The position numbers and the translations under genes were made by a program. Shown piece by piece: positions 1 through 8,560 of a stretch of 64,000 bases of DNA. Each line of letters starts with the position of its first letter. The stretch's first letter is position 1. The stretch covers positions 1-64,000 of the forward strand of contig NZ_WQDY01000008.1 of the NCBI RefSeq assembly GCF_013033355.1, read 5' to 3'. This DNA comes from Ruegeria lacuscaerulensis. GTDB lineage: Bacteria > Pseudomonadota > Alphaproteobacteria > Rhodobacterales > Rhodobacteraceae. Below the pieces are notes generated by a model that made no database searches, was not told the DNA's origin, and was given only the letters and a program-made list of their open reading frames with translations.

Positions 1-95
1 TCTTCAATGAAATCAATGTTGGGAATGCAGCGTTATGAGCGCACCTACAGTCGGTCCCGGAAATTACAAAGTCCTGTTACGAATGTCCGCTTCTC

Positions 96-103
96 TAATT
101 GGG
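96..103. repeat. Subterminal inverted repeat, 3' side of the IS
   Basis: TAATTGGG is an exact inverted copy of CCCAATTA at 1445-1452 and lies a few bases inside the element's end. It supports assignment to the IS1111 subgroup, which has such repeats while classical IS110 members do not. Confidence 0.7.
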
Positions 104-152
104 CGTTTGGGTCAAGCTCGTTTTCCTTCTTTGGTCGGGATCATTGTCTCTC

Positions 153-295
153 ATCCGGGTCACGCTTCTCTTCGCAGTCTGGGTGATGCCGGGTGGGGCA
201 TCGCTGCACGCATGTGTCGGATTGGTTGTGGAGAACCTGGCTTGGGGACGCGCTTCTCGTTGCGCAGCAGACATTTTCGGCTTCATCCACGAACC
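153..295 (-). ncRNA. Candidate bridge (seeker) RNA of the IS1111-type element
   Basis: Read in the transposase direction, the 3' noncoding end folds into two loops. Loop 1 (295 to 224) has an outer stem of 9 bp with one bulge (TCCAC/AACC at 286-295 with GGTTGTGGA at 224-232) and an inner GCGC hairpin (250-253 with 262-265). Beside that hairpin lies AAUGUCUGCU (275 to 266), which matches the left target AATGTCCGCT at 82-91 with one difference that a G:U pair tolerates. On its other side CCCCAAG (247 to 241) pairs with 6 of 7 bases of the right target CTTTGGG at 1459-1465. Loop 2 (222 to 153) has a 5-bp outer stem and a GATGCC/GGCATC hairpin. Its ACACAUGC (217 to 210) matches the left donor ACGCATGC (7 of 8), and AGAGAAG (171 to 165) pairs fully with the right donor CTTCTCT at 90-96. 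Target loop before donor loop, with these polarities, is the published bridge-RNA layout. The 5' and 3' ends are not determined. Confidence 0.65.
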
Positions 296-342
296 TCGTC
301 CGGTGAGGACGATCCCGCTCGGTTTTGGTGTTTGGCTTTAGG

Positions 343-1377
343 TCATGCCATGCCCTCCACCTTTTCTGAACGGAACTCGGTGCCATCTGCCCACATGCGG
401 TGGAGCAGAACGGCCAGTTTGCGTGCAACGGCGACGCCCGCACGGCGACGCCCCTTGGTTCGCATCAATCGCATCCCCCATGACTTGTTCTGCGATCCGG
501 CCATGGTTCGCATCAGCAAGGCGTTGGCAGCAGCATAGAGAGTTGCCCTCACGTCTCGATCCCAGGCTTTGGATATTCGACCGGGATTATCTTGCTCACC
601 GGATTGGTATCTTCGGGGCGTCAAGCCAAAGTGTGCGGCCACGGTGCGAGACCGTTTGAAGCGCGTGGGATCATCGACGGCAGCCTTGAAGGTCAATGCC
701 GTAATCGGGCCTACACCGGGGACCGTCATCAGGCGCATGCACACTTCATCCTGGCGGGCCGCACGTTTGACCCGTCGGTCCAGTTCCAGACAGTGCTGAT
801 AAAGAGCCAATCGGGTGTCGAGCAGTGGCAGCAAGGCATGGGCCAACACCTCGTCTATCTCGACCATCGGCCGAACCGTTTGGTCAAAGCTGCCGTGCTG
901 CACCGTTTTGGGCAGACGGATACCGAAGATCTTCAAAAGACCGCGCACCTCGTTGGCCAGATCAATGGTCTTGCTCAGCAAGGCTTTCCGCGTGCTCAGA
1001 AGCGCCCGAACCCCGTGCGCCTCTCGGCTCTTGATATGAATGGGGCTGAACCAACCCGTCCGCAGGATCTGGGCAATTCCACGAGCATCGTTCCGATCCG
1101 TCTTGTTACGCATCGCCGATAGGGCGGCACTCACCTGGCGCGCTTCCATGCAGACAACTTCAAACCCTTCTGCCTTCAAACCGTAGTAGAGATGCTGGCT
1201 TAACGTACCGGATTCAAAGCCAACGCGCGCAATCGGAAAGCGAAGCGCAGTCAGATATCCAGCTATCTCCTCAATCTCACGAGGCAGTTCTCGCTCATGC
1301 AGAACCGCGCCCTTGCTGTCGACAACACAGATCGCGCAGGACCGCAGTGAAACATCCAAGCCCGCAAAAAACTCCAT
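343..1377 (-). CDS. IS110/IS1111 family transposase (RNA-guided recombinase)
   Basis: The 344-residue protein has the N-terminal RuvC-like DEDD domain of IS110 transposases: D8 in GLDVS, E55 in FESGT, and D94 and D97 in KTDRNDA. The C-terminal Transposase_20 domain carries PGVGPITA at about 219-227 and the serine of YQSGE (S259), the expected nucleophile. Length is normal and there is no internal stop, so the gene looks intact. In this family the protein acts with a noncoding RNA from the element to join a circular donor to a target at a dinucleotide core. Codon 1 is ATG at 1377. The 3' end of the gene runs into the noncoding segment that appears to encode the guide RNA. Confidence 0.95.
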   Translation of the reverse strand: MEFFAGLDVSLRSCAICVVDSKGAVLHERELPREIEEIAGYLTALRFPIARVGFESGTLSQHLYYGLKAEGFEVVCMEARQVSAALSAMRNKTDRNDARGIAQILRTGWFSPIHIKSREAHGVRALLSTRKALLSKTIDLANEVRGLLKIFGIRLPKTVQHGSFDQTVRPMVEIDEVLAHALLPLLDTRLALYQHCLELDRRVKRAARQDEVCMRLMTVPGVGPITALTFKAAVDDPTRFKRSRTVAAHFGLTPRRYQSGEQDNPGRISKAWDRDVRATLYAAANALLMRTMAGSQNKSWGMRLMRTKGRRRAGVAVARKLAVLLHRMWADGTEFRSEKVEGMA

Positions 1378-1444
1378 TCGAAATCTCCCATGTACACTGA
1401 TCTCCTGTGATCATATTGGGAGCTCGACCTCTGATCAGGGTCAG

Positions 1445-1452
1445 CCCAATTA
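1445..1452. repeat. Subterminal inverted repeat, 5' side of the IS
   Basis: CCCAATTA pairs with TAATTGGG at 96-103 and lies six bases from the CT core at 1459-1460. Confidence 0.7.
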
Positions 1453-1460
1453 CGCATGCT

Positions 1461-1580
1461 TTGGGCTGACTGCGGTCCTTTGGAGAAAAAAATGCGGATG
1501 GCAGCAGTGTCCCGCAAAACGGTTCCTCATGCCGAGTGTATCGAATGTCTGCCTTGAGCCCAAAGCAGTCGGGAGATCTC
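1461..1580. repeat. Right part of a dispersed intergenic repeat split by the IS
   Basis: The sequence from 1461 continues the repeat whose left part ends at about 92. It shares a long exact stretch (29 bases after joining across the IS) with the reverse complement of 4573-4601, and a looser match with 30632-30659. It has no coding potential that I trust. The remaining bases to 1703 form the leader of the ABC importer genes. Confidence 0.7.
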
Positions 1581-1703
1581 TGTTACTTTGGCGTCGACAA
1601 GCGGTCATGGCTTTTTGGATGGCTATCCAACTTGTCCTCACACTAGACAAATCTCTTCACCCGTAGGAACCTGTCGCCAATCAGAAAACAGGGAGACGCT
1701 TTG

Positions 1704-2528
1704 ATGAAACTGCTTTCCGGCACAGCTCTGGCCTTGATTGTCTCTGCGACGACGGCACACGCCGCGGGCCATGGGGCCTGCGCGGCGGACAAGACCCTTG
1801 TAGAAGGAACTCTGACCATCGCCACAGGCAACCCAGCCTACTATCCGTGGGTAATGGACGACGCGCCCGAAAACGGCGAGGGGTTCGAAGCTGCGGTAGC
1901 CTATGCCATCGCTGATAAAATGGGATTCAGTTCGGACAATGTCACTTGGGTACGCACGAGCTTTGATGAAGCGATACAACCGGGTGCAAAGAACTTTGAC
2001 TTTAACATCCAGCAGTACTCAATTACCCCCGAACGGGAGGAAATGATTGATTTCAGTCTGCCATACTACAGCTCTGCCATGGCGGTGTTGACAACCCAAA
2101 ATGTGGTCGATGCTGGGGCCGAGGCGACGCTGGATAGTCTCAAGGGATTGAATTGGGGGGCCGTGGCCACCACCACTGCGCTTCCAATTCTCAACGATGT
2201 GATTCAGCCAGCAAGTGACCCGTTACTTTATAACGACAATGCCGACGTGAATGCTGCAATCATGGCCGGTCAGATCGACGCTGCTCTTTATGATTTACCC
2301 ACAGCACTCTATCTGTCGGCAGTGGTTGTAGAAGGCGGTGTGCTGCTGGGCCAATTCCCGCCGGAGCAATCAGATAGCCCCGACCAATTCGGCCTTCTGA
2401 TGGAAGAGGGCAACCCGCTTAAGGAGTGTGTCGACGCTGCTATCTCGGAACTGACCGAAAGCGGTGAACTTGCCGCGATCGAGACCCAGTGGCTGGCAGA
2501 GGCCACAGGTGTTCCGGTCATTGAATAA
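1704..2528 (+). CDS. Amino-acid ABC transporter substrate-binding protein
   Basis: A 274-residue periplasmic binding protein of the SBP_bac_3 type. It has a Sec signal peptide (Lys, a hydrophobic stretch, then AHA at about 20-22), followed by the two-lobed fold with the family pattern GFEAAVAYAIADKMGF near 54-69 and PEREEMIDFSLPYY near 111-124. The start is ATG 1704 rather than the in-frame TTG three bases upstream, because GGGAG lies eight bases before the ATG. The permease ATG follows its stop codon with no gap. It presumably captures a polar amino acid or related compound; the ligand cannot be read from sequence. Confidence 0.9.
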   Translation: MKLLSGTALALIVSATTAHAAGHGACAADKTLVEGTLTIATGNPAYYPWVMDDAPENGEGFEAAVAYAIADKMGFSSDNVTWVRTSFDEAIQPGAKNFDFNIQQYSITPEREEMIDFSLPYYSSAMAVLTTQNVVDAGAEATLDSLKGLNWGAVATTTALPILNDVIQPASDPLLYNDNADVNAAIMAGQIDAALYDLPTALYLSAVVVEGGVLLGQFPPEQSDSPDQFGLLMEEGNPLKECVDAAISELTESGELAAIETQWLAEATGVPVIE

Positions 2529-3389
2529 ATGGACGAAACATCGGTGCAGAACAGACCGGCCAAGCGGTCTGCCGCAGCGCCAACGCGCCGCGAGGTCTAT
2601 GAAGCCGGAGTGCGTCGACGCTCGAACCGCATCGCGCTGATCTCTACCATTAGCGTGGTGCTGGCCATTGTCGTTCTAGTTCCGCTCTCACCCGGTTGGG
2701 ATGCTGTGCAGCGTGCCTTCTTCAATGGCCGTGTCTTTGTAGCGACGTTTCCTGGGCTGCTTGATGCATTTCTGTTGAACGTGATGATTTTTGCGTGGTC
2801 GGCCCCGCTCATCGCAATCACCGGCCTCGCTATCGCACTCTGCAGGGACACCCGTGCACCCGCGCTTTTTCCACTTCGCCTGTTTGGGATTGCCTACACA
2901 GACATCTTTCGTGGCCTGCCGGTGGTTCTTGTCATCTACATCATCGGGTTCGGCGTGCCCGGGCTGGGCCTGCCAAGGCCTTGGAACAGCCCCTATATCT
3001 GGGGGACCTTGGCGCTGGTATTGGTCTACTCAGCCTATGTCGCTGAGGTTATTCGCTCTGGCATCGACTCGATCCACCAGTCGCAGCGTTCCGCCGCCGT
3101 CTCATTGGGTCTGAGCGATCAAGACACAATGCGCTTTGTTGTGTTGCCGCAAGCCATTCGAAACGTGGTGCCCGCCAATATGAACTTGTTCATCGCCTTG
3201 CAGAAGGATGTGGCACTTTTGTCTTTCATCGGTCCGGTAGAGATTTTCCGTCAGGCCGGAGTCTACAAGTCACTTTACGCGAACTTTACGCCTTATGTAG
3301 GCGCGGCACTCATCTTCCTGGCGCTGACCGTTCCCGCGACGCGATATGCGGATTACTTGATGAACAAGCAGAACCGGGCACGCAGATGA
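2529..3389 (+). CDS. Amino-acid ABC transporter permease
   Basis: A 286-residue inner-membrane protein of the HisM/GlnP type. After a basic cytoplasmic N-terminus of about 37 residues come roughly five to six membrane segments. The EAA loop that contacts the ATPase is at about 177-200 ([23 protein letters not shown]). It starts directly after the stop of the binding-protein gene, and its stop overlaps the ATPase start by 4 bp (ATGA), so the three are translationally coupled. A single permease implies a homodimeric channel. The initial extended N-terminus is longer than in most relatives. Confidence 0.92.
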   Translation: MDETSVQNRPAKRSAAAPTRREVYEAGVRRRSNRIALISTISVVLAIVVLVPLSPGWDAVQRAFFNGRVFVATFPGLLDAFLLNVMIFAWSAPLIAITGLAIALCRDTRAPALFPLRLFGIAYTDIFRGLPVVLVIYIIGFGVPGLGLPRPWNSPYIWGTLALVLVYSAYVAEVIRSGIDSIHQSQRSAAVSLGLSDQDTMRFVVLPQAIRNVVPANMNLFIALQKDVALLSFIGPVEIFRQAGVYKSLYANFTPYVGAALIFLALTVPATRYADYLMNKQNRARR

Positions 3390-4117
3390 AGCCGAAGTTG
3401 TCGTTACGGGGTATCCGCAAGCGGTTCGATGATCACGAAGTTTGCAAGGGCATTGATCTCGATGTGGCCGAGGGCGAGATGGTGTGTCTGATCGGCGCTT
3501 CGGGCTCGGGCAAGTCCACCCTTTTGCGTTGCATGAATCTGCTGGAACCTATCGATGATGGGACGATCTGGCTGGATGGGAGGGACATATCCGAGCCGGG
3601 CTTAGACCCACAGCCAGTGCGCCAAGAGATCGGCATTGTCTTCCAAAGCTACAACCTCTTTCCGCACATGACTGCGGCAGAGAACGTCATGCTCGCCCCG
3701 CGCCGCGTGCGAGGCCTGAGCCGAGAGGATTTGCGCCCCAGGGTAGCTCAGCTTTTCTCACGCTTTGGGCTTAGCGACCGGATGGAGCATTATCCCGACC
3801 AACTGTCAGGTGGGCAACAGCAACGCGTGGCGATCATCCGAGCGCTGGCAATGGACCCTCAGATCATGCTCTTTGACGAGATCACAAGCGCACTTGATCC
3901 TGAACTGGTGGGCGAGGTTCTCGACGTATTACGTGATCTGCGGCAGCAGGGTATGACGATGGTGCTTGCCACGCATGAGATGGGCTTTGCCCGGGAACTG
4001 GCAGATAAGGTGTGTTTTCTTGATGCAGGCCGAATCTTGGAGCAGGGGCCACCCGAGGAGCTCTTCGCCTCACCGCAAGAAGCGCGCACCAAGGCATTCC
4101 TTGCGCGCGTACTCTGA
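3386..4117 (+). CDS. Amino-acid ABC transporter ATP-binding protein
   Basis: A 243-residue ATPase of the GlnQ/HisP type. Walker A is GASGSGKST near 37-45, the Q-loop is [10 protein letters not shown], the signature is LSGGQQQR, Walker B is [14 protein letters not shown], and the switch histidine lies in LATHEMGFA. All nucleotide-binding residues are present. The gene overlaps the permease by 4 bp and completes a binding protein, permease and ATPase importer. A possible hairpin terminator follows at 4128-4164. Confidence 0.95.
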   Translation: MKPKLSLRGIRKRFDDHEVCKGIDLDVAEGEMVCLIGASGSGKSTLLRCMNLLEPIDDGTIWLDGRDISEPGLDPQPVRQEIGIVFQSYNLFPHMTAAENVMLAPRRVRGLSREDLRPRVAQLFSRFGLSDRMEHYPDQLSGGQQQRVAIIRALAMDPQIMLFDEITSALDPELVGEVLDVLRDLRQQGMTMVLATHEMGFARELADKVCFLDAGRILEQGPPEELFASPQEARTKAFLARVL

Positions 4118-4127
4118 CGTTTCTTTT

Positions 4128-4164
4128 AGTTCCTGAATATATGGCAAAACTATCTGCAGGAACT
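4128..4164 (+). terminator. Possible terminator of the ABC importer operon
   Basis: AGTTCCTG at 4128-4135 pairs with CAGGAACT at 4157-4164 across a 21-base loop and is followed by TTCTT. The arms are perfect, but the loop is long and the T tract is short. It lies 10 bases after the ATPase stop. Confidence 0.4.
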
Positions 4165-4499
4165 TTCTTCCTTGATGTGGCAGTTTCAGCCACCAACGGT
4201 GCGGCAACCACAGCGGTGGAGTGTAGCAACGCCGGAGGGTTGGTCAACAAATCCACCAATATGTGTCTATGAGAGCGGTAGAAATTCTGAAGGCGATTGC
4301 ACCAAGAGAAACAAATGCGAGGCGGACCGATTTGTTCGGGTAGCCTGCACCAAATAAGTTTGAGGGGTTGCTCCAGCGAATCCAAGAAATCTTGAAAAAA
4401 TTCATTCGTGCATCGTAGGCAGCACAGATGTTCGCCTTGAGCAAGTGTTGCAACTCCAAAAAATTGGCTTCGGGCAAATACTGATGGCAGCTAAGTCCG

Positions 4500-4650
4500 C
4501 AGAACGGTCATTCGTCGCAACTCTGTTCAATGTCTGCTTCGCGGGACTTTGCAGACATCCGCAGTATTGCTTCAAAGGACCGCAGTCAGCCCAAAGCGGA
4601 CCTTCAAAACCGAGTTTGCAATGTCCGAGAGGCGAACAAGTTCGTTCATC
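4500..4650 (-). repeat. Dispersed intergenic repeat, copy 2
   Basis: The gap from 4165 to 4736 has no credible gene. It holds a copy of the dispersed repeat. Bases 4573-4601 read in reverse match, without mismatch over 29 bases, the site into which the IS at 92-1460 inserted. The flanking motifs (GGACTTTGCAGACAT-like on one side, TTTGCAATGTCCGAGA-like on the other) recur near 30600-30700. Confidence 0.7.
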
Positions 4651-4736
4651 CGCATTTAGCGCTGCAATACCTGCAACCGGCCCGGCCGGGCATTTTCGGC
4701 TAAAAAGTCCATTCGAACAAACCTTAAAGCAGTTTG

Positions 4737-5657
4737 TTAATTGGGTTTTGAAACTAATACGCTGGTTTCTGGGTTTAGGTCATCATTCGGATCCGTGAAA
4801 ATGCCAGCGGGAAAGGAAACCGAGATGGATCGATCCTTTGTATCAAGGCAGAGCATGTGGTTATTGTCCCCGTCACCCAGATCGGCAAGCGCCGCGGGAG
4901 TTACTATGCGTTGAGATCCATCCTCGGCCTCTACGATGATCCTGTACAGATCACGTTCCGCATCGCCAGGTTCCTTGCCGTTCGCCAGCGTGACGCCACC
5001 CGCCCAAGTTACCCGAATGGCCTGTACGATGTTGTCACTTGGACAAAGGCTTCCTCTGGTTCGGCGTGGCCCCAAGTTTCCGACCAAAGTCCAATCTTCA
5101 ACAACCTCGGCAAAGATCATTGACGGCCCGTCTTCCAGCGGAGTCACGGCTACAGTGGCACCTCGAAAATCAAGTGTTCCATCGATGGAATGAAGGTGTC
5201 CAATAACCTCGACTTGAACCGGTGGATCCTCGGAAGCGTTCCCAAAATCCCCGATGAGAAGCACCGTGCGCAATTCACCGGGATCGGTGGCAGGCAATAC
5301 TGATGCGCAATGCATTGTTCCGATCTGGCCTGATTTTGTTACGACTCTGAAGTCGCCAGCTTGCAAAGTTTCCAGATCTACCTCGGCAGAAAAAACAACA
5401 GGCATCCCATCTTTGCCCCTAGAACCTCTGCAAATGAGATTTGCTACTCGGGGCAACGCCTCGAGCCCGTGGAACGCAGAAAGCAACTCGGCATCTTGTC
5501 CTCCAGCTGAACTCGGCAATCCGAGGTTTGGGGTTGTGTCTTCAAGTTCTCGACTTGAAACGTCCTGCGCGCGCACAGCCGTTCCCGACAGGGCAATCGC
5601 AGTGGCAAGTGCAAGCAATCTGATCGCTTGGCTCCATTTCCTAAACTGCTTAAGCAA
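4737..5657 (-). CDS. Secreted protein of unknown function
   Basis: A 306-residue protein with a Sec signal peptide (basic start, hydrophobic run LLALATAIALSGT, then VRA before about residue 31). The mature part is acidic with four or more cysteines (LICRGSRG, MHCASV, RGSLCPS, MLCLDT), consistent with disulfides in the periplasm. I recognise no domain. The only start in reach of the signal peptide is TTG 5657, with GGAG about eleven bases upstream. No operon partner: the next gene upstream on the same strand ends 102 bp away. It could be an Ig-like or pentraxin-like export, but nothing proves that. Confidence 0.75.
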   Translation of the reverse strand: MLKQFRKWSQAIRLLALATAIALSGTAVRAQDVSSRELEDTTPNLGLPSSAGGQDAELLSAFHGLEALPRVANLICRGSRGKDGMPVVFSAEVDLETLQAGDFRVVTKSGQIGTMHCASVLPATDPGELRTVLLIGDFGNASEDPPVQVEVIGHLHSIDGTLDFRGATVAVTPLEDGPSMIFAEVVEDWTLVGNLGPRRTRGSLCPSDNIVQAIRVTWAGGVTLANGKEPGDAERDLYRIIVEAEDGSQRIVTPAALADLGDGDNNHMLCLDTKDRSISVSFPAGIFTDPNDDLNPETSVLVSKPN

Positions 5658-5759
5658 TAGGGTATTTCTCCACTTTTGGTCCTCAGCGCTGTGGGCTTTC
5701 GAGCTGTTACGTGTTGGAATTCAAGAAAAACACGCAAACAAGTTTTGTCGAACTTGCCG

Positions 5760-6740
5760 CTATGCGCTTGCTAACAACGCATCGGAAAGCTCGTAATCCG
5801 AAAGAGCTCCGGGTGCGCCTATTGCAACAAGCCTTGTTTCGGGTTTTCGGTGGCCCCATGCGCCATCCCTTGCGATGTCCATGCGTTTTCCGACTACCTG
5901 TACAAGAATGCGATGATCCGGATCCTCCTCGCTAAAAACAAAGCCCTTGAGGCGATAAACGTCGCCGGGAAGCTTTCGAATTGCACTCCGAAGAGAAGAC
6001 AAGCTTATCGGGCTTTCAGCTTTCATCATAGTTGTTGAGAAGCTGTCCGAATGATCAGAGTGGTGGCAACCACAATCCGGTCCATGCTCGTGATGATCGG
6101 GTACTTCTGTTTCTAGCTGTTCGGCGGCGAAGCGACCAACGGAAAGAAGTATATCCAGTGGGACGTCTGCGTTGACAGCTTCGACCAGACGATATCGACG
6201 GAAGCGAGACCCGAGCCAATCGTGCACCCTTTGAACGGCCGCCCTGTCGACGAGGTCGACCTTGTTCAAAATAACCATGTCCGAGAACGCGATCTGACGG
6301 AGCTTCAGTTCCATTTGTTCTGGCGCAGAAAAGAGCTGTTCCGCATCGACCAGGCACATGAGGCTGTCTAACCGGATCATGTCCCGAAACTTTTGATCGG
6401 TGAATGTCATTGCAATTGATGACGGGTCCGACACTCCGCTTGCTTCAAGGACGATGTATTCCGGTTTCTCAGGCCGGGCGAGAACAGCCTCTACCGTTTC
6501 GATCAGGTCATCTCGGATCGAGCAGCACACGCAGCCATTTGCCAAACTCATCACATCATCTTCGAGACCGACGACCAAGTCGGCGTCTACGTTTATTGAT
6601 CCAAAGTCATTCACCAGAACCGCAACCCGCAACCCGTGATTGCCGGTCAGGATGCGGTTCAAAAGCGTTGTCTTACCGGCTCCGAGAAAGCCGGTAAGGA
6701 TCGTTACAGGGATTGCGGATGACGACCCAAATTCGATCAT
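5760..6740 (-). CDS. G3E-family GTPase, CobW/YjiA-type metal chaperone
   Basis: A 326-residue GTPase. It shows Walker A GFLGAGKT (17-24), the metal-binding motif NGCVCC (C70, C72, C73), the G4 motif NKVD near 170, and a C-terminal CobW_C domain. A histidine-rich linker of the type HHEHGPDCGCHHSDHSD joins the two domains and can bind metal. The start is ATG 6740, four bases after the stop of the upstream hydrolase gene; the longer frame would run into that gene. Family members hydrolyse GTP to load zinc, cobalt or iron on client proteins. The tight pairing with a metallo-beta-lactamase-fold hydrolase suggests that enzyme as client, which is an inference. Confidence 0.92.
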   Translation of the reverse strand: MIEFGSSSAIPVTILTGFLGAGKTTLLNRILTGNHGLRVAVLVNDFGSINVDADLVVGLEDDVMSLANGCVCCSIRDDLIETVEAVLARPEKPEYIVLEASGVSDPSSIAMTFTDQKFRDMIRLDSLMCLVDAEQLFSAPEQMELKLRQIAFSDMVILNKVDLVDRAAVQRVHDWLGSRFRRYRLVEAVNADVPLDILLSVGRFAAEQLETEVPDHHEHGPDCGCHHSDHSDSFSTTMMKAESPISLSSLRSAIRKLPGDVYRLKGFVFSEEDPDHRILVQVVGKRMDIARDGAWGHRKPETRLVAIGAPGALSDYELSDALLASA

Positions 6741-6744
6741 GTCG

Positions 6745-8217
6745 TTACTCCGCCTTCTTCTTGCGGTTTGGAATGACGTCATCGACCTTGATCACGAAAT
6801 CGCTGGGCCACTCGGGATCGGGAGCGCGGAATACGTCAGCTGGATAGTATTCTTTAGGATCGATCTCCATGTCCCGGTATTTCTGGTCTTGCTGTTCGGC
6901 ACGTGACGACCGCGGCGCAGGCGGCTTGATTTCATCCGGCAACGTGATCTTGCCTTCTGCTTCCATTTTACCCAGTTCGCGGAAGGGCGCGACCGAACCA
7001 GATTTTCCGGGAAGCGTCGCCTTCCGATACCAGATTGCATCCTTGGTTACGTTGACGACGGCGACGTCCAACCCCCAGGCGAACAGCCCATCATAATGGG
7101 CTCGGATTCCTGCCAGCATTTCGGCATCGATATCCTCGTCTTGCGTATAGTGGGTCACCATTGCAAGCCGTGGGCGCGCCTCGGCCATCATCTTACCAAC
7201 AGCGTAGTGAGAGGTATGGTGCGTATCGATTGTATAGTTGAACAGCTCTTGCGGCAGACCGTACTTGTAGGTCATCAACTGACCGATATCCTGTCCGGAC
7301 ATTTCGGTCACAAACACATCGACGCCTTTCCCGTATTCAAGACTCAGTTCATCGGGGCGGCCGTCGCCGGTCCAAACAAAGCTCAGTCCGTTCCAATCCA
7401 GCCGATACCCGACTGCACCGTCTTTGGCGTGGCTACGAGGCCAGGACCGAACAGTCACGCCATCTTGGTCATAAACAATGCCGCCTTCTTGGCGGAAATC
7501 GAATTCGTTAACTTCGATCTCGTAGCCGTCCCCAATCGGGAACACATCGAAGGCCTCAAGATGCCATTTGAGCATCTGCTGCATGCCTTTCACCATTCCG
7601 GCTGTACCAAGCTCTGGCGTCCGACCAGAGGGGCCGTGAATGCGCAGCGGCGTGTAGCCACCAGACCAAGCCCGAAACGGGTAGATGTAAGGGATGTCGG
7701 CATAGTGATCGACATGCAGGTGCGTAATGAATATGTCGTTGATCAACTGACCAGGAACTTGCATCCCGATAATGTTGCGGACGCAGCCCGAGCCGAAGTC
7801 GAAGAAAAACCTCTTTCCGTTACCCAGTTCGACCATGATACAGGTGCCAGCCTGATCTTCGCGAGGCGGAAATGGGGTGGAACCACAGAACGATATCCGC
7901 ATTTCGTCGGGCCCGAGGTCCTCGGACAGCGGGAAATAGTTCGCATTCGAACCTGTCATGTATTTAGTAGGGCGGAAATACTCTGGCAGAGTGATGCCCC
8001 CGGCAGGCCGACCGCCGTAAGGGTTCTTTAGGCTTTCGCCCAGTGGTCCATCACCGGGGTGCGCCTGTGCAGTTCCTGTACCGTAGCTTATGGCGCCGGT
8101 TGCGACCGCACCTGCTGCCAGTCCCTGCATAACGTGTCGCCGGGCGGGGTTTTCGATGTCGTCAGATTTCTGGATTTGTTCGTGCTTAAGTTCTTTGCCG
8201 TTGTCTTCTTTTGTCAT
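6745..8217 (-). CDS. Tat-exported metallo-beta-lactamase-fold hydrolase
   Basis: A 490-residue protein with a twin-arginine signal (RR at 26-27, then VMQGLAAGAVATGA and an AQA-like cleavage region near 50-52). The binuclear-metal motif HLHVDH is at 166-171, with further ligands likely in SHAKDG, WTGDGRPDE and HTSHY. The C-terminal 100 residues are charged and proline-rich and fall outside the core fold. Relatives of this length are often labelled GntH, from guanitoxin biosynthesis, but none of the other gnt genes is present, so I do not claim that role. It is preceded by a small gene and followed four bases later by a G3E metal chaperone. Confidence 0.88.
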   Translation of the reverse strand: MTKEDNGKELKHEQIQKSDDIENPARRHVMQGLAAGAVATGAISYGTGTAQAHPGDGPLGESLKNPYGGRPAGGITLPEYFRPTKYMTGSNANYFPLSEDLGPDEMRISFCGSTPFPPREDQAGTCIMVELGNGKRFFFDFGSGCVRNIIGMQVPGQLINDIFITHLHVDHYADIPYIYPFRAWSGGYTPLRIHGPSGRTPELGTAGMVKGMQQMLKWHLEAFDVFPIGDGYEIEVNEFDFRQEGGIVYDQDGVTVRSWPRSHAKDGAVGYRLDWNGLSFVWTGDGRPDELSLEYGKGVDVFVTEMSGQDIGQLMTYKYGLPQELFNYTIDTHHTSHYAVGKMMAEARPRLAMVTHYTQDEDIDAEMLAGIRAHYDGLFAWGLDVAVVNVTKDAIWYRKATLPGKSGSVAPFRELGKMEAEGKITLPDEIKPPAPRSSRAEQQDQKYRDMEIDPKEYYPADVFRAPDPEWPSDFVIKVDDVIPNRKKKAE

Positions 8218-8227
8218 GGCTGTGCCC

Positions 8228-8482
8228 TTAGTTGGAAATGCTACGAAGGTTGCGCTTCACCATCCGGCGAAGCTCGTTCACGAGTTCGGATCTGATGTGG
8301 GCCCATTCCGCGCGCTCTGAGGCTGTGATCGATGTGTCATCCAACAGCGCAGTAACTTTCTTTAGGTCTTCAATTGCCTCGCTGAGCAACGCATCCGTTC
8401 CGATACGCCCTGAAAGCGCATCGGAAAGTTCTGGAAGATCGTCACTCAGTTCCCAAGTCACTGGATAATCCCCGGTTCCCAC
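8228..8482 (-). CDS. Small acidic protein of unknown function
   Basis: An 84-residue soluble protein rich in helix-forming residues (ALLSEAIEDLKKVTALLDD and ERAEWAHIRSELVNELRRM). It ends 10 bp before the Tat hydrolase gene, which supports a shared transcript. The start is GTG 8482 without a clear ribosome-binding site, so the true start is uncertain. No family was recognised. A helical partner or chaperone for the exported enzyme would fit, without direct support. Confidence 0.6.
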   Translation of the reverse strand: MGTGDYPVTWELSDDLPELSDALSGRIGTDALLSEAIEDLKKVTALLDDTSITASERAEWAHIRSELVNELRRMVKRNLRSISN

Positions 8483-8560
8483 TATCTATTCTCACATCAA
8501 GATGAGTGCGGTTGACGACATGCGCCAAGTGAGTCACCGTGAGTTGGGGGTGAGTTTGCT

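Larger units (their letters stand above)
92..1460 (-). mobile_element. IS110-family (IS1111-type) insertion sequence
   Basis: The element consists of one transposase gene and about 250 noncoding bases on its 3' side (92-342) but only about 80 on its 5' side. Its limits come from the flanks: removing it joins 81-92 to 1461 onward and restores a dispersed repeat whose sequence is seen intact at 4573-4601 on the other strand. The tetramer GCTT occurs at both junctions (89-92 and 1458-1461) and contains a likely CT core (90-91 and 1459-1460). Subterminal inverted repeats TAATTGGG (96-103) and CCCAATTA (1445-1452) lie just inside the ends. Such repeats and a long 3' noncoding end are features of the IS1111 subgroup. 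The ends are exact only to within the GCTT ambiguity. Confidence 0.85.

Noticed and set aside
208..214. ACGCATG also matches the left donor end in the opposite polarity
   Set aside because: GCATGC is palindromic, so this is explained by the overlapping guide at 210-217 that has the expected polarity.
7096..8031. A 311-codon open frame opposite the Tat hydrolase gene
   Set aside because: It is fully antisense to a well-supported gene and has no family pattern; a by-product of codon composition.
6745..8217. Guanitoxin biosynthesis (GntH) role for the Tat hydrolase
   Set aside because: Similarity of fold and length only; none of the other gnt pathway genes is present in the window.
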